Shown here in pieces: positions 7,891 to 17,186 of a stretch of 64,000 bases of DNA. The DNA comes from Flavobacteriaceae bacterium (GTDB taxonomy: Bacteria > Bacteroidota > Bacteroidia > Flavobacteriales > Flavobacteriaceae). The notes beneath the pieces are model-generated. The model was given only the letters and a program-made list of their open reading frames with translations. It did no database searches and was not told the origin of the DNA. How positions within the stretch are numbered: the first letter of the stretch is position 1; the number at the start of each line of letters is the position of its first letter. The stretch lies in assembly GCA_018608725.1 (NCBI GenBank), contig JABAZA010000018.1:1-64000 (forward strand), in the 5' to 3' direction. The position numbers were made by a program, and so were the translations under genes.

Positions 7891-10722
7891 CTAATGTAAT
7901 TCTTTTTTTAAAAACTTAGCAGTATAGCTCAATTTGTTTTTTACAATAGCTTCTGGTGTCCCCTTTACTAGAACTTCACCACCGCCTTTACCTCCTTCAG
8001 GACCAATATCTATGATATAATCAACGGTTTTGATCACATCTAAATTATGTTCGATAATTAGCACTGTATTACCTTTATCTACTAATTTATTTAGAACACC
8101 CATCAAAACTCGAATGTCTTCAAAATGTAGCCCTGTAGTAGGTTCATCTAAAATATAAATAGTATTTCCGGTATCACGCTTACTCAATTCTGTCGCTAAT
8201 TTAATGCGTTGTGCCTCTCCACCAGACAGCGTAGTACTTTGTTGTCCCAACGTAATATAGCCTAAACCAACGTCCTTGATTGTTTTTAATTTTCTATATA
8301 TTTTTGGAATATGTTCAAAGAAATCAACACCTTCATTGATGGTCATATTTAAAACATCACTAATTGATTTCCCTTTATATCTAATTTCTAAAGTTTCCCT
8401 ATTAAATCGTTTTCCTTGACAGGATTCACATTCTACATATACATCTGGCAAAAAGTTCATTTCAATAACTCGTAATCCCCCTCCTTTACATGTTTCACAG
8501 CGTCCACCTGCAACATTAAAACTAAAACGACCCAATTTATAACCTCGAATCATTGCTTCTGGAATTTTAGCAAATAAGGCTCTAATTTCACCAAAAACCC
8601 CTGTGTATGTTGCAGGATTACTTCGTGGTGTTCGTCCAATAGGCGATTGATTGATGTCAATCACTTTATCTAAATGCTCCAAACCTTTTATAGATTTATA
8701 AGGCATTGGATCCATAACTCCGTTAAAATAATAATTATTTAAAATAGGGTAGAGGGTTTGATTAATTAAAGTCGATTTCCCACTTCCAGAAACACCTGTA
8801 ATTCCGATCATTTTACCCAATGGTAATTTTATCGATACGTTTTTTAGATTATTTCCTGTACAGCCTTTGAGTTCTAAGAATTTTCCATTTCCATCTCGGC
8901 GTTTTTTTGGAACTTCAATTTCTTTAACTCCACTCAAATAATCCGCTGTCATCGTACCGCTATTTAGGATGTCTTTTGGGGTTCCTTGACTGATAATTTC
9001 GCCGCCATGTTTCCCAGCTTTTGGACCAATATCGATCACATGATCTGCTTGTTCAATCATGTCTTTATCATGTTCTACTACAAGCACTGAATTTCCTACA
9101 TTTTTTAGAGCGATTAAAGATTTAATCAGTTTTTCATTATCACGCTGATGTAAACCAATGCTGGGTTCATCTAAAATATACAAAACCCCCACCAATTGCG
9201 ACCCTATTTGTGTCGCCAAACGAATCCGTTGAGCCTCACCACCCGAAAGTGATTTTGAGCTTCTATTGATTGATAAATAATCCAATCCAACATCAAGAAG
9301 AAATTGTAAACGTGTCGAAATTTCTTTCAGAATTTCTTTTGAAATTAGGGCTTGATTTTTAGAAAGATGTTTTGGCAATTCTTTGAACCATTCAGATAAT
9401 TCTACGACATCCATCTCTGAAAGTTCAGCTATATTTTTAGAGTTAATCTTGAAGTATAAGGATTCTTTTTTAAGTCGAGACCCTTCACAAGTCGGACATT
9501 TAATATTGTCCATATAGTTTTTTGCCCACCTTTGGATGGACCTAGAATCGGCATTCTTGTATTGACTTTCGATAAAATTAGCAATGCCTTCAAAATTAAT
9601 AGTATAGTTTCGTGAAACGCCTAAGGTTTTACTATCCACCGAAAAGTCATCTTTCCCACCATATAATATAATTTGTAAGGCTTCCTTTGGAATACTTGAG
9701 ATGGGATCTGAAAGCTTAAAATTGAAGCGTCGTCCTATGAGTTCTAACTGTCTAAATAGCCAAGAATCTTTTTGAACGCCTTGTGGTGCGAGTCCTCCAT
9801 TTTTTATAGAAAGGCTTTTGTCAGGTATGATTTTGGTCTCATTTACTTTGTATAATGTTCCTATTCCATTACATTCTTGGCAAGCTCCTTTAGGAGAATT
9901 AAAGGAAAAATTGTTTGGTTCTGGGTTTGGATAAGAAATCCCAGACGAGGGACACATCAAATCCCGACTAAAATAACGCACGTCTTTGGTATCTTCATCC
10001 ATAACCATGAGAACATTTTCTCCATGGTACATTGCTGTATTGATACTCTCAATCAGTCGGCTTGTGGATTGTGAGGTTGCATCAATTTTAAGACGGTCAA
10101 TCACAATTTCAATATCGTGCATTTTATAACGATCCAGCATCATTCCTTTAGTAATATCGACAATCACTCCATCAGTTCTTACTTTTACAAAGCCTTGTTT
10201 TGCAATCTGTTCAAACAAATCTCTGTAATGTCCTTTTCGAGAACGAATTACAGGAGATAAAATGGAAATACGTTTGCCGTTAAAGGAATCTATAATTAAG
10301 TCTTTTATTTGAGCATCGGTATAGCTTACCATTTTTTCATTGGTATTATAACTGTATGCATCTGCACCTCTTGCAAATAGTAACCTTAAAAAATCATAAA
10401 TTTCTGTAATGGTTCCGACCGTAGATCGCGGGGATTTACTGGTTGTTTTTTGTTCAATGGCAATGACTGGTGAAAGTCCATCAATTTTATCGACATCTGG
10501 ACGTTCTAAACTTCCTAAAAATTGACGAGCATAGGCTGAAAATGTTTCAATATAACGCCGTTGACCTTCTGCATAAATGGTATCAAATGCGAGTGAAGAT
10601 TTTCCACTTCCCGAAAGCCCCGTAATAACAACCAATTGATCGCGAGGAATTTTGACATCAATATTTTTCAAATTGTGTACTCTGGCACCTTTTACTTCAA
10701 TAAATTCATCAAACTTGCTCAT
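7891..10722 (-). CDS. uvrA: Excinuclease ABC subunit A
   Basis: A 943-residue UvrA, the damage-recognition ATPase of nucleotide excision repair. Two ABC modules are visible: Walker A GLSGSGKSS near 35-43 with signature LSGGEAQRIRLA, and a second GVSGSGKST with its own LSGGEAQRIKLA. The C-terminal zinc module is intact (CETCKGG ... CESCQGKR). The first zinc module, normally CPxC...CxxC, reads CPSS...CQEC, so one cysteine is replaced. Length is normal. It works with UvrB and UvrC, neither encoded here. It lies 33 bp downstream of the Sua5/YciO-like gene and the UvrD-type helicase gene. UvrD helicase releases the excised oligonucleotide in the same pathway, so the cluster makes functional sense. 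Confidence 0.97.
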   Translation of the reverse strand: MSKFDEFIEVKGARVHNLKNIDVKIPRDQLVVITGLSGSGKSSLAFDTIYAEGQRRYIETFSAYARQFLGSLERPDVDKIDGLSPVIAIEQKTTSKSPRSTVGTITEIYDFLRLLFARGADAYSYNTNEKMVSYTDAQIKDLIIDSFNGKRISILSPVIRSRKGHYRDLFEQIAKQGFVKVRTDGVIVDITKGMMLDRYKMHDIEIVIDRLKIDATSQSTSRLIESINTAMYHGENVLMVMDEDTKDVRYFSRDLMCPSSGISYPNPEPNNFSFNSPKGACQECNGIGTLYKVNETKIIPDKSLSIKNGGLAPQGVQKDSWLFRQLELIGRRFNFKLSDPISSIPKEALQIILYGGKDDFSVDSKTLGVSRNYTINFEGIANFIESQYKNADSRSIQRWAKNYMDNIKCPTCEGSRLKKESLYFKINSKNIAELSEMDVVELSEWFKELPKHLSKNQALISKEILKEISTRLQFLLDVGLDYLSINRSSKSLSGGEAQRIRLATQIGSQLVGVLYILDEPSIGLHQRDNEKLIKSLIALKNVGNSVLVVEHDKDMIEQADHVIDIGPKAGKHGGEIISQGTPKDILNSGTMTADYLSGVKEIEVPKKRRDGNGKFLELKGCTGNNLKNVSIKLPLGKMIGITGVSGSGKSTLINQTLYPILNNYYFNGVMDPMPYKSIKGLEHLDKVIDINQSPIGRTPRSNPATYTGVFGEIRALFAKIPEAMIRGYKLGRFSFNVAGGRCETCKGGGLRVIEMNFLPDVYVECESCQGKRFNRETLEIRYKGKSISDVLNMTINEGVDFFEHIPKIYRKLKTIKDVGLGYITLGQQSTTLSGGEAQRIKLATELSKRDTGNTIYILDEPTTGLHFEDIRVLMGVLNKLVDKGNTVLIIEHNLDVIKTVDYIIDIGPEGGKGGGEVLVKGTPEAIVKNKLSYTAKFLKKELH

Positions 10723-10755
10723 AAATTTTTTCTGTATGCGCTTAATTAGTTCTTT

Positions 10756-11376
10756 TTAAAATAGATCAATACTTCCTTTTCCTTCTCTAATAAGACTCAC
10801 TTCTGTCCCCTTTACTTCAATGACTGTTGACGGTTGATTGTCTCCATAACCCCCATCAATAACTAAGTCAACTTTTGAACTCCATTTTTCATAGATCAAT
10901 TCTGGATCTGTGGTATATTCCAGAATTTCATCCTCATCATGAATGGATGTTGACACAATTGGATTTCCCAAGGCTTCAACAATTCCCAATGCAATGGAGT
11001 TGTCTGGAATTCGAATTCCAACTGTTTTCTTTTTCTTAAAAGGGTGCGGCAATGTGTTTGCTCCAGGGAGAATAAAGGTGTAGGGGCCTGGGAGTGTTCG
11101 TTTTAAAAGTTTAAATATCGGAGTTTCTATTTGGGTTACATAATCACTTAAATTACTCAAGTCATAACAAATAAACGAAAAGTTTGAACGCTCCAATTTG
11201 ATTCCTTTTATTTTGGCAATGCGTTCCAATGCCTTAATGTTTGTAATATCACAGCCCAATCCATAAACCGTATCAGTTGGATAGATCACAACCCCACCTC
11301 TTTTAAGGACTTCAACCACTTTTTGAAGGGCTTTTGGGTTTGGGTTTTCAGGATATATTTTGAGAAGTTCTGCCAT
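10756..11376 (-). CDS. Sua5/YciO/YrdC-domain protein (threonylcarbamoyl-AMP synthase or YciO paralogue)
   Basis: A 206-residue single-domain protein of the YrdC/Sua5 superfamily. The nucleotide-binding region YPTDTVYGLGCD lies near 32-43. The proven role of TsaC/Sua5 is making threonylcarbamoyl-AMP from threonine, bicarbonate and ATP for the t6A37 modification of tRNA. The segment SFICYDLSNLSDY resembles the YciO subgroup, whose activity is weaker or different, and Bacteroidota often carry two paralogues. The assignment between TsaC and YciO is therefore open. TsaE, another t6A gene, is encoded at 56216-56647. It sits 14 bp after the UvrD-like gene and 33 bp before uvrA, so the three are probably co-transcribed. 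Confidence 0.8.
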   Translation of the reverse strand: MAELLKIYPENPNPKALQKVVEVLKRGGVVIYPTDTVYGLGCDITNIKALERIAKIKGIKLERSNFSFICYDLSNLSDYVTQIETPIFKLLKRTLPGPYTFILPGANTLPHPFKKKKTVGIRIPDNSIALGIVEALGNPIVSTSIHDEDEILEYTTDPELIYEKWSSKVDLVIDGGYGDNQPSTVIEVKGTEVSLIREGKGSIDLF

Positions 11377-11390
11377 GAAATTTTTTGCGT

Positions 11391-13712
11391 TTAGGAAATA
11401 ATTTCAAGTTTTGCGAATCGTAATAATAACTTTTTAACACCTCCAGTTTCAAATTTAATTTCAGCTTTCAAATCGGCTGCTTTGCCTTCAATACTCAAGA
11501 CATTTCCTTTTCCAAACCGTTGATGATTTACCACATCGCCAACAATTAATTTAGTGTCAAATACGTTTGAATTTGAGTTTGTTTCACTGACTTTCTTTAA
11601 ATTTTTGGGTGTAGAAATTTTAAATTTTTCAACTGTTTTTGTTTTTTTCTTCATGTAGGCAGGTTTCTTATAACGCACCGTATTGGTATCGACATCTCCA
11701 AAAATATCCGCACTTAACATTGGGTTGAAACGGCGTTCTTCCTTTGGAGTTACAATCTCCAGATACTGATCATCAATTTCTTCGATAAATCGACTCGGTT
11801 CAGAATCCACAAGTTTTCCCCAACGGTAACGTGAAAGGGCATAGGTTAGATAGGCTTGTTTTTCAGCACGTGTTAGGGCAACATAAAATAAACGACGTTC
11901 TTCTTCTAATTCTTCCCGAGTACTCATACTCATTGCACTCGGAAATAAATCTTCTTCCAAGCCAACAATATACACAAACGGAAATTCCAATCCTTTTGCT
12001 AAATGGATGGTCATAAGTGCAACTTTATCGCTGTCTTCTCCCTCTTCATTATCCAAATCCGTAGCCAAAGCAACATCTTCTAAAAACTCTGCAATGGATC
12101 CTGTAGAATCTGCTAACTCTTGTTGGCCTTCAACAAAATCTTTGATTCCATTGAGCAATTCCTCAATATTTTCCATTCGAGAAATGCCTTCAGGAGTACC
12201 ATCCTTTTTAAACTCTTGAATCAATCCACTGACTTTACACACATGTTCTGCCAAATCAAAGGCATTTGCCGTTTGACTCATCACTTTAAAACTTTCAATC
12301 ATTGTTCTAAAGTTTTGAAGTTTTGTTTTGGTTCCCGCGTTGATATTTATGGGAAGTTCATCAAGGTGTTTTAGAATTTCAAAAATGGTTTTATCATGTT
12401 CATTGGCAGACACAATTAAGCGGTCAATAGTGGTTTGTCCGATGCCACGTCCAGGAAAATTAATAATTCGTTTTAAAGCCTCTTCATCAGAAGGATTTAT
12501 AATAATGCGTAAATAGGAGAGGACATCTTTTATTTCTTTACGTTGGTAGAACGATAAACCTCCGTAAATCCGATATTCTAAGCCGCGTTTTCTTAGAGCA
12601 TCTTCAATGGATCTTGATTGTGCATTGGTTCGGTATAATACCGCAAAATCACCATTTTTAGCTTGGTTTTGCATTTTGTTATCAAAGATGGTACTTGCAA
12701 TATAACGGCCTTCATCCCCATCAGTTAACGATCGGTTGACAATTATTTTTGGACCTTCTTCATTGGCAGTCCAAACGACTTTTTCGAGCTTGGTTTGATT
12801 TTTTTCAATAATGGAATTTGCAGCATTTACAATGTTTTTGGTCGAACGGTAATTTTGCTCCAATCGGAATAGTTTGACATTGTCATAATCCTTTTGAAAG
12901 TTTAAAATATTATTGATGTTCGCCCCTCGAAAAGCATAAATACTTTGTGCATCATCTCCCACAACACAGATGTTTTGAAAACGGTCTGACAGTGCTCTTA
13001 CGATTAAATATTGAGAGTGGTTGGTATCTTGATACTCATCTACTAAAATATACCGAAATCGATCTTGGTATTTTGCCAATACTTCTGGAAAACGAGTAAT
13101 TAACTCATTAGTTTTGAGTAATAAATCATCAAAATCCATCGCACCTGCCTTAAAACAACGCGATACATATTCTTTATAAATTTCTCCCATTTCTGGACGT
13201 TTTGCCATCGCATCGGACTCTTTAAGTTCGGGGTTTTGAAAATACGCCTTTACGGTAATCAAACTGTTTTTATAGGAGGATATACGCGATTGGACTTGTT
13301 TGTATTTATAAATGTCTTTATCGAGTTTTTTCTCTTTAATAATTGAAGAAATTAAGCGTTGCGAGTCTTGAGTGTCATAGATTGTGAAATTGGAAGGGTA
13401 TCCCAATTTGTCTGCCTCAATTCGTAAAATTTTTGCAAATACGGAGTGAAATGTTCCCATCCATAAATTTTTGGCTTCGCTGTCTCCAACAATCGAAGCG
13501 ATTCGTGTTTTCATTTCACGCGCAGCCTTGTTGGTAAAGGTGAGGGATAAAATATTAAAGGGATCAACGCCTTCACTCATCAAATAGGCGATGCGATAGG
13601 TGAGGACTCTGGTTTTTCCAGAACCTGCACCTGCAATGATAATCATTGGCCCTTCTTTCTGAAGCGTAGGTGCTAATTGTGCCTCGTTAAGTTGATTTAA
13701 ATACTGTTTCAA
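11391..13712 (-). CDS. uvrD: UvrD/PcrA-type 3'-5' DNA helicase
   Basis: A 773-residue superfamily 1 helicase. Motifs in order: Walker A AGAGSGKTR (about 28-36), Ia, motif II DEYQDTN, motif III GDDAQSIYAFRGA, motif IV QNYRS, motif V TIHLAKGLEFP and motif VI VALTRAE. The C-terminal tail (GDVVNHQRFGKGNV) matches the small beta domain of PcrA that contacts RNA polymerase. Roles are unwinding in nucleotide excision and mismatch repair and removal of RecA or stalled polymerase. The start is TTG at 13710-13712: an in-frame TGA lies two codons upstream and the nearby ATG is in another frame. It heads the run uvrD, YciO-like, uvrA. Confidence 0.96.
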   Translation of the reverse strand: MKQYLNQLNEAQLAPTLQKEGPMIIIAGAGSGKTRVLTYRIAYLMSEGVDPFNILSLTFTNKAAREMKTRIASIVGDSEAKNLWMGTFHSVFAKILRIEADKLGYPSNFTIYDTQDSQRLISSIIKEKKLDKDIYKYKQVQSRISSYKNSLITVKAYFQNPELKESDAMAKRPEMGEIYKEYVSRCFKAGAMDFDDLLLKTNELITRFPEVLAKYQDRFRYILVDEYQDTNHSQYLIVRALSDRFQNICVVGDDAQSIYAFRGANINNILNFQKDYDNVKLFRLEQNYRSTKNIVNAANSIIEKNQTKLEKVVWTANEEGPKIIVNRSLTDGDEGRYIASTIFDNKMQNQAKNGDFAVLYRTNAQSRSIEDALRKRGLEYRIYGGLSFYQRKEIKDVLSYLRIIINPSDEEALKRIINFPGRGIGQTTIDRLIVSANEHDKTIFEILKHLDELPININAGTKTKLQNFRTMIESFKVMSQTANAFDLAEHVCKVSGLIQEFKKDGTPEGISRMENIEELLNGIKDFVEGQQELADSTGSIAEFLEDVALATDLDNEEGEDSDKVALMTIHLAKGLEFPFVYIVGLEEDLFPSAMSMSTREELEEERRLFYVALTRAEKQAYLTYALSRYRWGKLVDSEPSRFIEEIDDQYLEIVTPKEERRFNPMLSADIFGDVDTNTVRYKKPAYMKKKTKTVEKFKISTPKNLKKVSETNSNSNVFDTKLIVGDVVNHQRFGKGNVLSIEGKAADLKAEIKFETGGVKKLLLRFAKLEIIS

Positions 13713-13891
13713 ATTTCATTTTTTCTAAGATGTGAAATTAAGGAATGTTATTCGTATTTTAAAAGGAACTTCTATAAATTATAAACAATTCTAGAGAAGT
13801 TACTAAATCCGTTTGAACATATTAATTTTTGCCTTTATATTCAAGGAAATTATTAACTTGGCAGTTATTAATCAATACACAACCTATTTAA

Positions 13892-14416
13892 ATGGAAATT
13901 GAGTTTTATAGCCTTATCGAGTATTGCATTCCAGCGCTTATTACAGGAGGCATTGCGTATTTATTTTTTAAAGAATACACAAACAACGAAAACAAAAGAC
14001 GGCACTATATTCTACATAAGTCGCTTCAAAAAGAAGTACTTCCAGTAAAACTTCAGGCTTATGAACGATTGGCGTTGGTTTTGGAACGTATGGCACCCAA
14101 TAATTTATTGATCAGAATTCAACCCATTTCACAACGAAAACAAGATTACGAGCAGTTACTTATTCAAACTATCGAACAAGAATTTGAACATAATTTAGCA
14201 CAACAAATTTATTTGTCCGAAGAATGTTGGAACATCATTTTAACTGCTAAAAACACCACAATTCAGTTCATTAGAAACTGCGACCTTTCAAATGAATCCA
14301 CAACTGCTGATAAATTTCGTGAATTGGTACTGACCAAATCAATGGATAAATCCTCTCCAAGTACAGCTGCCTTAGCGTATTTGAAAAATGAAGTCAGCAA
14401 TTTACTAACCTATTAA
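13892..14416 (+). CDS. Membrane-anchored protein of unknown function
   Basis: A 174-residue protein with one N-terminal membrane segment (about 8-26, LIEYCIPALITGGIAYLFF), then a charged, mostly helical soluble part that should face the cytosol. I know similar proteins only as a conserved uncharacterised flavobacterial family (I think DUF7935, from memory). The soluble part has the pattern YERLALVLERMAPNNLLIRI, and nothing suggests catalysis. It precedes recG with only 9 bp between its stop and the recG ATG, so the two are probably co-transcribed. It opens the (+) run after a 179-bp divergent region with uvrD. Confidence 0.75.
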   Translation: MEIEFYSLIEYCIPALITGGIAYLFFKEYTNNENKRRHYILHKSLQKEVLPVKLQAYERLALVLERMAPNNLLIRIQPISQRKQDYEQLLIQTIEQEFEHNLAQQIYLSEECWNIILTAKNTTIQFIRNCDLSNESTTADKFRELVLTKSMDKSSPSTAALAYLKNEVSNLLTY

Positions 14417-14425
14417 AGTGGATTG

Positions 14426-16531
14426 ATGCAAAACTCAGTACTTCAAACTCCCATTGATTATCTAAAAGGTGTTGGGCCTGGGCGTGCCGAAGTTTTGAGA
14501 AAAGAATTAGGAATTCATACTTTTCAAGATCTGATTAATTTATTCCCGAATCGTTATATTGATCGCACACAATTTTATAAGGTCTCTGAACTTCAGCCTA
14601 CCAAGGCTGAAGTTCAAATTGTAGGTCAAATTACGGGCTTTAAAGAAATTGGTCAAAAGCGTGGAAAACGTCTTGTAGCGACATTCAAAGATGAGACGGG
14701 TTATTTGGAATTGGTTTGGTTTAGAGGGCATAAATGGATTCGTGAGCATCTGAAACTCCATTCAGATTATGTGATTTTTGGAAAGATCAATGTATTTAAT
14801 GGGGTATTTAGCATGCCACACCCAGATATTGAACTGAAAACGGACTATGACAAAAGCCTCTCAAAAGCCATTCAACCCATTTATCCTTCTACAGAAAAAT
14901 TATCAAACCGAGGGATTTCGAACCGTGTGATTTGTAAAATCATGGAACAGTTGTTTTTGCAATTGAATGGAAGTTTTGAGGAATCCTTATCAAAAGAAAT
15001 TTTAGAACACCAAAAATTGATCTCTAAAAGTGAAGCACTTTTAAATATCCATTTTCCAAAAACACAAAAGCTGCTTAGTTTGTCCCAATTTCGCTTAAAA
15101 TTCGAAGAACTGTTTTATATTCAACTTCAGCTCATTCTTAAAAACATCATTCACAAGTCCAAAATAAAAGGCTATCGTTTTGAAACCGTTGGGTCTTATT
15201 TTAACACCTTTTATAAGGAGCATTTACCGTTTGAATTGACCAACGCCCAAAAACGTGTATTGAAAGAAATTCGAATTGATATGGGTAGTAATGCCCAAAT
15301 GAACCGCTTATTACAGGGCGATGTAGGCTCAGGAAAAACCATTGTAGGGTTGATGTCTATGTTGATAGCCATTGATAATAAGTTTCAAGCAACTCTGATG
15401 GCACCTACCGAAATTTTATCGTTTCAACACTATAACGGACTAAAACCGTTTTGCGATAAGATTGGGGTAAAAATCGGATTGTTAACAGGATCGACTAAAA
15501 CTGCTGCTCGAAGAACTATTCACGAACAGTTAGAATCGGGCGAATTACAGATTATTATTGGTACCCACGCACTTTTGGAAGATAAAGTGAAATTCAAAAA
15601 TCTTGGATTGGCAATCATAGACGAACAACACCGCTTTGGGGTGGCACAACGTTCGAAGCTATGGAAAAAAAATACGTCACCTCCGCATATTTTAGTCATG
15701 ACCGCCACACCAATTCCTCGAACTCTTGCGATGTCCGTTTATGGCGATTTGGATATTTCTGTGATTGATGAGTTACCTGCTGGAAGAAAAGCGATTAAAA
15801 CGGTACATCGGTTTGATAGCAACCGACTGAAAGTCCTTGGCTTTATTAGAGAAGAAATAGCAAAAGGCCGTCAAATTTATATTGTATATCCATTGATAAA
15901 TGAAAGTGAATCTTTGGATTTTAAAGATTTAATGGATGGCTATGAAAGCATTGTACGTGATTTTCCAATGCCAAACTATCAAGTATCAATTGTGCATGGA
16001 CAGATGAAACCCGCCGATAAAGAATTTGAAATGCAACGTTTTGTCAAAGGCGAAACTCATATTATGGTAGCCACCACCGTTATTGAAGTCGGCGTTAATG
16101 TCCCCAATGCTTCTGTAATGATAATTGAAAGTGCCGAGCGTTTTGGATTGTCGCAACTCCATCAGTTAAGAGGACGTGTAGGCCGTGGTAGCGAACAGAG
16201 TTATTGTATTTTAATGACCAGCCACAAATTGGGCGATAACAGTAAAACGCGGATGAAAACCATGGTCAATTCAAGTGATGGATTTGAAATTGCGGAAGTT
16301 GATTTACGACTCCGAGGCCCCGGAGATATGATGGGTACTCAACAGAGTGGAGTCTTAGAAATGAAAATTGCCAATATTGTAAAAGATAAAGATATTTTGT
16401 CCTTGGCACGGCATTGGGCTAAAAAAGTGCTTGTTGCAGATCCAAAATTAATCGATCCAAAACACCAACCCATCGCACAAACCTATATGCAAATGGGGAA
16501 ATATAAGAATATTTGGAATTATATTAGTTAG
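14426..16531 (+). CDS. recG: ATP-dependent DNA helicase RecG
   Basis: A 701-residue RecG, which remodels stalled replication forks and Holliday junctions. The N-terminal OB-fold wedge domain occupies about 1-250 (TPIDYLKGVGPGRAEVLRKE, QIVGQITGF). The helicase core follows with Walker A GDVGSGKT, motif II DEQH, motif III TATPIPRT, and the C-terminal segment LRGRVGRG plus DLRLRGPGDMMGTQQSG. Length and domain order are standard. A TTG directly before the ATG could also be read as a start; I chose the ATG at 14426. The stop is 4 bp from the stop of the convergent ACP phosphodiesterase gene, leaving no room for a separate terminator. Confidence 0.97.
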   Translation: MQNSVLQTPIDYLKGVGPGRAEVLRKELGIHTFQDLINLFPNRYIDRTQFYKVSELQPTKAEVQIVGQITGFKEIGQKRGKRLVATFKDETGYLELVWFRGHKWIREHLKLHSDYVIFGKINVFNGVFSMPHPDIELKTDYDKSLSKAIQPIYPSTEKLSNRGISNRVICKIMEQLFLQLNGSFEESLSKEILEHQKLISKSEALLNIHFPKTQKLLSLSQFRLKFEELFYIQLQLILKNIIHKSKIKGYRFETVGSYFNTFYKEHLPFELTNAQKRVLKEIRIDMGSNAQMNRLLQGDVGSGKTIVGLMSMLIAIDNKFQATLMAPTEILSFQHYNGLKPFCDKIGVKIGLLTGSTKTAARRTIHEQLESGELQIIIGTHALLEDKVKFKNLGLAIIDEQHRFGVAQRSKLWKKNTSPPHILVMTATPIPRTLAMSVYGDLDISVIDELPAGRKAIKTVHRFDSNRLKVLGFIREEIAKGRQIYIVYPLINESESLDFKDLMDGYESIVRDFPMPNYQVSIVHGQMKPADKEFEMQRFVKGETHIMVATTVIEVGVNVPNASVMIIESAERFGLSQLHQLRGRVGRGSEQSYCILMTSHKLGDNSKTRMKTMVNSSDGFEIAEVDLRLRGPGDMMGTQQSGVLEMKIANIVKDKDILSLARHWAKKVLVADPKLIDPKHQPIAQTYMQMGKYKNIWNYIS

Positions 16532-16535
16532 GTTT

Positions 16536-17117
16536 TCAAGGAGCTAAAAAATCGTTACTTAGTTTTTGAAGGTCTTTCATAACCACTTTAAAGTCCGCTT
16601 CAAAAAGAGAGTAGAATTTCCTTAATTCGTGTCCTGCCTTGTCCATTCCTGATTTGTTTTTCGTGCGTCGATTCATTCCCCCCAAAACACGGTCAATTCC
16701 CTCAAGATCTGCATAGATTAAAAGCCAATTGCCTTCCATCATAATAGGCGCCATTTTTTGAATATTATGGGGAAGAAGTTCAGTATTGTCGCGTAATAAT
16801 TTATAAAACGATTCAATATAATCTGCTAAAGGAATATCGGAATAATCCGCCCAGTTTTTAGCTAAAAAATGATCGTAAAAAATATCCACAATAATCCCTG
16901 AATAATGACCGTAGTTTTTGTGAAGCCGCTTGGTGCTTTGCCTAAAAGCAGGATGGGCATCTGTTGTTGTATCAATTTGACGGTGTAACAAGATTCCTTT
17001 TTGGATTTCGGCAGGGTAGGCGTCGTGTCTAGAGCCTTTAATACTGTCTGCCATAAAGTTTCCAATCATCACATTGGGATTTTCTCCAGAAAGAAAAATA
17101 TGTGCCAAATAATTCAT
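16536..17117 (-). CDS. Acyl carrier protein phosphodiesterase family (AcpH-like)
   Basis: A 193-residue protein starting MNYLAHIFLSGENPNVMIGN and containing FMADSIKG, the pattern of the DUF479/AcpH family, in which conserved His and Asp residues bind Mn2+. E. coli AcpH removes the 4'-phosphopantetheine arm from holo-ACP. HD-like features are visible in HRQIDTTTDAHP and VDIFYDHFLAKNW. Bacteroidota members have been little studied, so ACP as substrate is inferred. It is a single-gene unit, convergent with recG and divergent from glmM, whose -7 box lies 46 bp from this start. Confidence 0.8.
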   Translation of the reverse strand: MNYLAHIFLSGENPNVMIGNFMADSIKGSRHDAYPAEIQKGILLHRQIDTTTDAHPAFRQSTKRLHKNYGHYSGIIVDIFYDHFLAKNWADYSDIPLADYIESFYKLLRDNTELLPHNIQKMAPIMMEGNWLLIYADLEGIDRVLGGMNRRTKNKSGMDKAGHELRKFYSLFEADFKVVMKDLQKLSNDFLAP

Positions 17118-17163
17118 AGGCGCAATAATATGAATAGATTTTAATATAATTGATTTGAAGTCT

Positions 17164-17171
17164 TATATTTG
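17164..17171 (+). promoter_or_regulatory. Candidate -7 box of glmM promoter
   Basis: TATATTTG matches the Bacteroidota -7 consensus TAnnTTTG exactly. It ends 15 bases before the ATG at 17187, so the predicted leader is only about 8-10 nt. No clear -33 TTTG lies at the expected spacing, so confidence is moderate. Confidence 0.5.
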
Positions 17172-17186
17172 TTAAAATTTTTTTAC

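Noticed and set aside
13713-13891. Possible small RNA or tRNA in the 179-bp uvrD divergent gap
   Set aside because: No cloverleaf or strong hairpin with a T-run is visible; only a weak 7-bp pairing (AACTTCT/AGAAGTT) was found.
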